Positions 5,968-8,475 of a stretch of 8,475 bases of DNA are shown here, piece after piece. The DNA is from Desulfobacterales bacterium CG23_combo_of_CG06-09_8_20_14_all_52_9. Lineage in GTDB: Bacteria > Desulfobacterota > Desulfobacteria > Desulfobacterales > UBA2156. The notes beneath the pieces were generated by a model, which was not told where the DNA came from, searched no databases, and saw only the letters and a program-made list of their open reading frames with translations. Position 1 is the stretch's first letter. Each line of letters starts with the position of its first letter. Both the position numbers and the translations under genes were made by a program. Location: assembly GCA_002771315.1 (NCBI GenBank), contig PCSF01000182.1:1-8475 (forward strand). Direction: 5' to 3'.

Positions 5968-6812
5968 TATCTCAGGCTTTTTTGGGTCTTGATGTCATTA
6001 AAGGAAAAATCGATATAAGGCCGGATATCGATGCCGACGTTGTTTTTAACCTTGTCATTGGAACAATCCAGGATGAGGATGCTGTAATAGCTCGTCAAAA
6101 CCCGGGTCCTGGAATCCCTTCTTAAAAGATAACTTCGTCCCCCCAGGGTGTTTAGAAAAAAGCCGGCGTATCGATACGCGACTTGCAAGGGGGGCGGGTG
6201 AATCAGGTCGCCTTGGCATTGGGCACCGATGAGTATCCACTGGTAGAAAGTCTCCATGATCGGTTCGATCCGGTTCGACTCCTTTTTCATGATGTCGATG
6301 ATCAGTTCGATGCGTTTTTTCCCGAGTACCCGGAAAAAGTGCGTCACGTTTCGGATTAATGTGGAAAGGTCGTCCGTCTCACCGGTGATCATCGGCGGAT
6401 TTTTGGACAATGCCTCAACACTTTGAATGAAAAAATCATAGGAACTTCCTTCCACATCATGGGCGGCCACGTATTCCCTCTGGTCCAGATAGGCAAAGAA
6501 GGAAGTTATCTGTTGCTCCAACTGCTCACAGGAAAGCTTCGGCTGTGCAGAGGATGGCGGTGAGCCGGCTTCTTCACTCTCATCGGCGACTTCTGGCTCG
6601 ATTGCAGCCTGGTCTATGTCATAGGGAATCCTCTCCTTGAGGTTGTCGACTTCTTTTTCCAGCCCTTCGATCTTGCCGACCCACTCTTTCCTCTCCTTAT
6701 CGATGTCGGCTTGAAGCTTTTCTCGATGCCAGGATTTGAGATGTGTGTAAGCAAAAAAACCGATAAGTGAAAGCAGAAACAGGGCGATGACAACCTTAAC
6801 CGGCTTTCCCAT
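5913..6812 (-). CDS. Membrane-anchored coiled-coil protein of unknown function
   Basis: This 299-residue protein has a short basic start followed by one hydrophobic helix (about residues 5-22), which reads as a signal anchor with the rest probably in the periplasm (N-in topology, inferred from charge). Residues 26-62 are rich in Lys and Glu with heptad-like spacing, a likely coiled coil. Residues 64-92 are an acidic, Ser/Pro-rich linker. The rest (93-299) is a compact mixed domain beginning CEQLEQQITSFFAYLDQ, with notable stretches HFFRVLGKKRIELI and YAGFFLNTLGGRSYLLRR. I recognise no named family or catalytic motif. The ATG at 6810-6812 was chosen because AAAGGGGG lies eight bases upstream and the hydrophobic anchor follows at once. 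The frame is open for 93 more codons upstream, but these translate noncoding spacer and the hairpin element. No operon partner is evident. Confidence 0.85.
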   Translation of the reverse strand: MGKPVKVVIALFLLSLIGFFAYTHLKSWHREKLQADIDKERKEWVGKIEGLEKEVDNLKERIPYDIDQAAIEPEVADESEEAGSPPSSAQPKLSCEQLEQQITSFFAYLDQREYVAAHDVEGSSYDFFIQSVEALSKNPPMITGETDDLSTLIRNVTHFFRVLGKKRIELIIDIMKKESNRIEPIMETFYQWILIGAQCQGDLIHPPPLQVAYRYAGFFLNTLGGRSYLLRRDSRTRVLTSYYSILILDCSNDKVKNNVGIDIRPYIDFSFNDIKTQKSLRYQDRYLTHLKDLKQKYRI

Positions 6813-6855
6813 CTGGTAAGCCCCCTTTAGGTTCAGACGTGGTGTTTTCTCTTCT

Positions 6856-6875
6856 AAAAAAGGGTCAGTGCCCTC
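6856..6875 (-). terminator. Small hairpin with U-tract in the leader of the 299-residue gene, possible attenuator
   Basis: Minus-strand RNA reads GAGGG, a 6-nt loop, then CCC followed by six U residues; a 5-bp stem forms if two of the U residues pair. It lies between the predicted start point (about 6888) and the ATG at 6812. The arrangement resembles an intrinsic terminator, but the stem is short and could be chance. Confidence 0.25.
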
Positions 6876-6894
6876 AATTCCGGCAAGTCTTGCT

Positions 6895-6923
6895 AATTTA
6901 TCACCGATGCCATCCGGTATCAA
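6895..6923 (-). promoter_or_regulatory. Candidate sigma-70 promoter for the 299-residue gene
   Basis: On the minus strand TTGATA (6923-6918, five of six matches) is followed after exactly 17 bp by TAAATT (6900-6895, four of six). Start near 6888, leader about 75 nt. Confidence 0.4.
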
Positions 6924-7057
6924 CCCTGCAGTTGCATAAAAAACATGACAAGGTACAAAAAAAGAATGATAACAGGGCATTTGAATACGGTTCGCGAATA
7001 AATTTTTAGTGACTTCTAAAACAAAGAAAAAATTTGTCACATTTTTTACCCGGAGGG

Positions 7058-7156
7058 AAAGCCGAAGATGCCCCATCTCCTTCGTTGCCAAGGGCTCGCA
7101 GTAAAAAACTACGGCTTCGCCCTTGGACGCCTTGGATCTGGGACATCCTCAGCTTT
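7058..7156 (-). repeat. 99-nt imperfect inverted-repeat (hairpin) element, possibly a dispersed repeat or small RNA
   Basis: Two 38-nt arms, 7058-7095 and 7119-7156, are equal in length and match at 27 of 38 positions when one is reverse-complemented. The inner end is a perfect 8-bp CCAAGGGC/GCCCTTGG. The 23-nt centre holds a further 5-bp stem (7098-7102 with 7108-7112) around an A5 loop. Three of the 11 arm mismatches (arm positions 6, 9 and 14), plus one in the centre, become G-U pairs only when read as minus-strand RNA, so that strand is the better folder. It lies upstream of both flanking promoters, outside either predicted leader. AATTTGTCACAT (7031-7042) and AATTTGACAT (7177-7186) flank it as possible imperfect target duplications. 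The sequence reminds me of repeats in related bacteria, but I cannot verify that here. Confidence 0.5.
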
Positions 7157-7337
7157 TGCAACAATAGAGTCAACCCAATTTGACATCCCAAACAGAATAG
7201 TGACCGAGGACAGCGACAATAAAATTTTAACAAGATTCTCTGAAATTAAAATCTCCCATTTCAAATCCAGACAAAATTCTTTAAACAACCCAGAAAATAG
7301 ATATCCGACGGAGATGAAAAAGATTTGTTCCCATCAT

Positions 7338-7349
7338 CGGATCGATCCG
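7338..7349. promoter_or_regulatory. Perfect 12-bp palindrome upstream of the prenyltransferase promoter
   Basis: CGGATCGATCCG is fully self-complementary and ends 20 bp before the -35 box of the candidate promoter at 7370. The position suits an activator or repressor half of an operator pair; no known regulator consensus is recognised. Confidence 0.3.
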
Positions 7350-7369
7350 TCCGGATGAAACCGTCTGCA

Positions 7370-7397
7370 TTGACAGATGCAAAAAATATGATATATG
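7370..7397 (+). promoter_or_regulatory. Candidate sigma-70 promoter for the prenyltransferase gene
   Basis: A perfect TTGACA (7370-7375) is followed after 16 bp by TATATG (7392-7397, four of six). Transcription would start near 7404, giving a leader of about 70 nt. A perfect 6-bp inverted repeat, GCAATC (7398-7403) and GATTGC (7409-7414), is centred at the predicted start point, where a repressor operator would be. Confidence 0.45.
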
Positions 7398-7473
7398 GCA
7401 ATCTCGCCGATTGCTGCCGGGTCTTGATCCGTCCCGAAGAAAAAAGGATGAACGGATAATCAGGAGGAATTGT

Positions 7474-8361
7474 ATGTTAAAAGAGATTATCGGGCCCATG
7501 AGGTTACCCTTTCTCATCCTTACGCCCGCCTGCGTGTTGTTAGGAGTCGGAACCGCGGTTTGGTCTTCAGGGAACATATCCATTCTCTATGTTGTTTTGA
7601 CTCTGATCGGAGCTCTTACGGCACATATCAGCGTCAATGCCTTCAACGAATATTTTGATTTTCGAAGCGGCCTGGACTTCAAGACCCAACGAACCCCCTT
7701 CAGCGGCGGAAGCGGAACGCTTCCGGCCAATCCGCTTCTGGCAAAACAGGCGCTGCTTATGGCTATAATTGCTTTTGGCGTTACCGCTGCGATTGGACTT
7801 TTTTTTGTTAAGCGCTGGGGGCCGGGCCTTTTTCTGACCGGGATTCCGGGCCTGTTTCTGCTTTATGCCTATACGCCGTGGATCGCACATCATGCCTTAT
7901 GGTGTTTGATCGCACCGGGGCTGGGATTCGGCCCTTTCATGGTGATGGGAACTCATTTCGTGCTTACGGGGACTTACCATCGGACGGCCTTTATCGCTTC
8001 TCTGGTTCCGTTTTTTCTGGTTAGCAATCTGCTTCTTTTAAATCAATTTCCCGATGTGGAAGCCGATCGAAGCGTGGGACGCAGACACCTCCCCATTCTC
8101 ATCGGCAGACGCGGGAGTAGCCTGGTCTATGGGGGATTCCTCCTTGCTGCATACCTGACAATTCTCTTGGGTGTACTCCTGAATCTGTTGCCTAACTTGA
8201 GCCTGTTGGGGTTGATGACTTTGGCTCTGGCCCTGCCTGCTGCATTAGGGGCCTACCGTCACGCGGACAACATTCCCAGACTCATCCCGATTATGATTTT
8301 GAACGTCATCATCAATATCGTCACTCCGATGCTCATGGCCATCGGACTGTTTTTTGCCTGA
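7474..8361 (+). CDS. UbiA-family membrane prenyltransferase, MenA-like
   Basis: This 295-residue integral membrane protein has the UbiA fold pattern of about eight or nine hydrophobic helices. Members transfer a polyprenyl group from its diphosphate to an aromatic acceptor, using Mg2+ held by two Asp-rich motifs. The first is NEYFDFRSGLD (Asn58, Asp62, Asp68) and the second NQFPDVEADR (Asp194, Asp198). The spacing NxxxD-5-D with a following SGGSGTLP matches MenA (1,4-dihydroxy-2-naphthoate prenyltransferase) better than UbiA or haem-O synthase, so menaquinone synthesis is the likeliest role. No other men or mqn gene is present to confirm the acceptor. The ATG at 7474 is preceded by AGGAGG (7462-7467) six bases upstream; a 21-codon longer frame from 7411 starts with a charged, non-conserved segment and is rejected. 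It has its own likely promoter. Confidence 0.92.
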   Translation: MLKEIIGPMRLPFLILTPACVLLGVGTAVWSSGNISILYVVLTLIGALTAHISVNAFNEYFDFRSGLDFKTQRTPFSGGSGTLPANPLLAKQALLMAIIAFGVTAAIGLFFVKRWGPGLFLTGIPGLFLLYAYTPWIAHHALWCLIAPGLGFGPFMVMGTHFVLTGTYHRTAFIASLVPFFLVSNLLLLNQFPDVEADRSVGRRHLPILIGRRGSSLVYGGFLLAAYLTILLGVLLNLLPNLSLLGLMTLALALPAALGAYRHADNIPRLIPIMILNVIINIVTPMLMAIGLFFA

Positions 8362-8475
8362 CCGGATCCTTAAGGTAATTGAAACCTAAATTGATCGTTT
8401 CCAATTTGGAAAAGAAATCATTAGAGGTAATTTCAAAAGTCCTGAATTTCCGCGAGAATATTTTTAAATATCTCG
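8362..8475. other. Tail after the prenyltransferase gene, no gene seen
   Basis: The 114 bases are AT-rich and contain no open frame with a ribosome site. A short TTTCC/GGAAA stem (8398-8411) has no T-tract and is a poor terminator. The next gene must start beyond the window. Confidence 0.6.

Larger units (their letters stand above)
6813..7473. other. 660-bp divergent spacer without a convincing gene
   Basis: This gap separates the minus-strand 299-residue gene from the plus-strand prenyltransferase gene. It holds a promoter for each (6895-6923 and 7370-7397), a hairpin element (7058-7156) and an AT-rich stretch (7157-7330). That stretch has only a 7-bp inverted repeat, ATTTTAA (7224-7230) and TTAAAAT (7246-7252). 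The reading frames here (for example plus 7068-7358 and minus 7006-7233) largely translate the hairpin element or AT-rich sequence, lack good ribosome sites and show no domain-like composition. Confidence 0.7.

Noticed and set aside
6813..7091. Longer 392-residue version of the unknown anchored protein
   Set aside because: The extra 93 residues translate the hairpin element and promoter spacer; a good ribosome site and a membrane anchor sit at the ATG at 6812.
7180..7200. TTGACA-like box at 7180-7185 as another promoter
   Set aside because: No acceptable -10 box at 15-19 bp spacing.
7068..7358. 96-residue plus-strand frame in the divergent spacer
   Set aside because: It starts inside the hairpin arm, has no convincing ribosome site, and its composition looks random.
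7411..7473. 21-codon upstream extension of the prenyltransferase
   Set aside because: It has no ribosome site, is charged and unlike the family N-terminus; AGGAGG lies six bases before the ATG at 7474.
8398..8411. TTTCC/GGAAA stem as terminator of the prenyltransferase gene
   Set aside because: Only 5 bp, AT-rich and without a following T-tract.

Overview
The window looks like ordinary chromosome from a Gram-negative bacterium. I infer a deltaproteobacterium in the broad sense (Desulfobacterota). The reasons are the combination of a HEAT/cNMP/PilZ regulatory protein, a solo PilZ protein, a MenA-type UbiA prenyltransferase, a lysine-type EF-P and a divergent TrpF-like protein. This placement rests on family knowledge and was not tested by a search. 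There are no rRNA or tRNA genes, CRISPR arrays, transposases or phage genes.

Layout: (1) 1-712, minus strand, the first 237 codons of guaA (GMP synthase), cut by the window edge. (2) A 141-bp divergent spacer with a likely guaA promoter, an operator-like dyad and a hairpin over the guaA ribosome binding site. (3) 854-2235, plus strand, a TrpF-like barrel protein that appears to lack the catalytic cysteine, then efp (elongation factor P). (4) 2345-5520, minus strand, a two-gene unit: a 956-residue protein with a conserved N-terminal helical region, HEAT repeats, a cyclic-nucleotide-binding-like domain and a C-terminal PilZ domain. It overlaps a 101-residue solo PilZ protein at TAATG. Both PilZ domains keep the c-di-GMP-binding residues. 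(5) 5521-5912, mostly noncoding, with a possible small or decayed reading frame on the plus strand. (6) 5913-6812, minus strand, a 299-residue membrane-anchored coiled-coil protein of unknown function. (7) 6813-7473, a 660-bp divergent spacer with a promoter at each end and, between them, a 99-nt hairpin element that folds better as minus-strand RNA. (8) 7474-8361, plus strand, a UbiA/MenA-like membrane prenyltransferase. (9) 8362-8475, a short tail with no gene.

How the genes work together: the clearest functional unit is the HEAT-cNMP-PilZ plus PilZ pair, probably a c-di-GMP-responsive scaffold and a partner made at a coupled ratio. The rest are housekeeping (guaA, efp, quinone-type prenyltransferase) or lineage-specific genes with no obvious common pathway. 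The items most worth a second look are the signalling pair, the TrpF homologue with an altered active site, and the strand-biased hairpin element.
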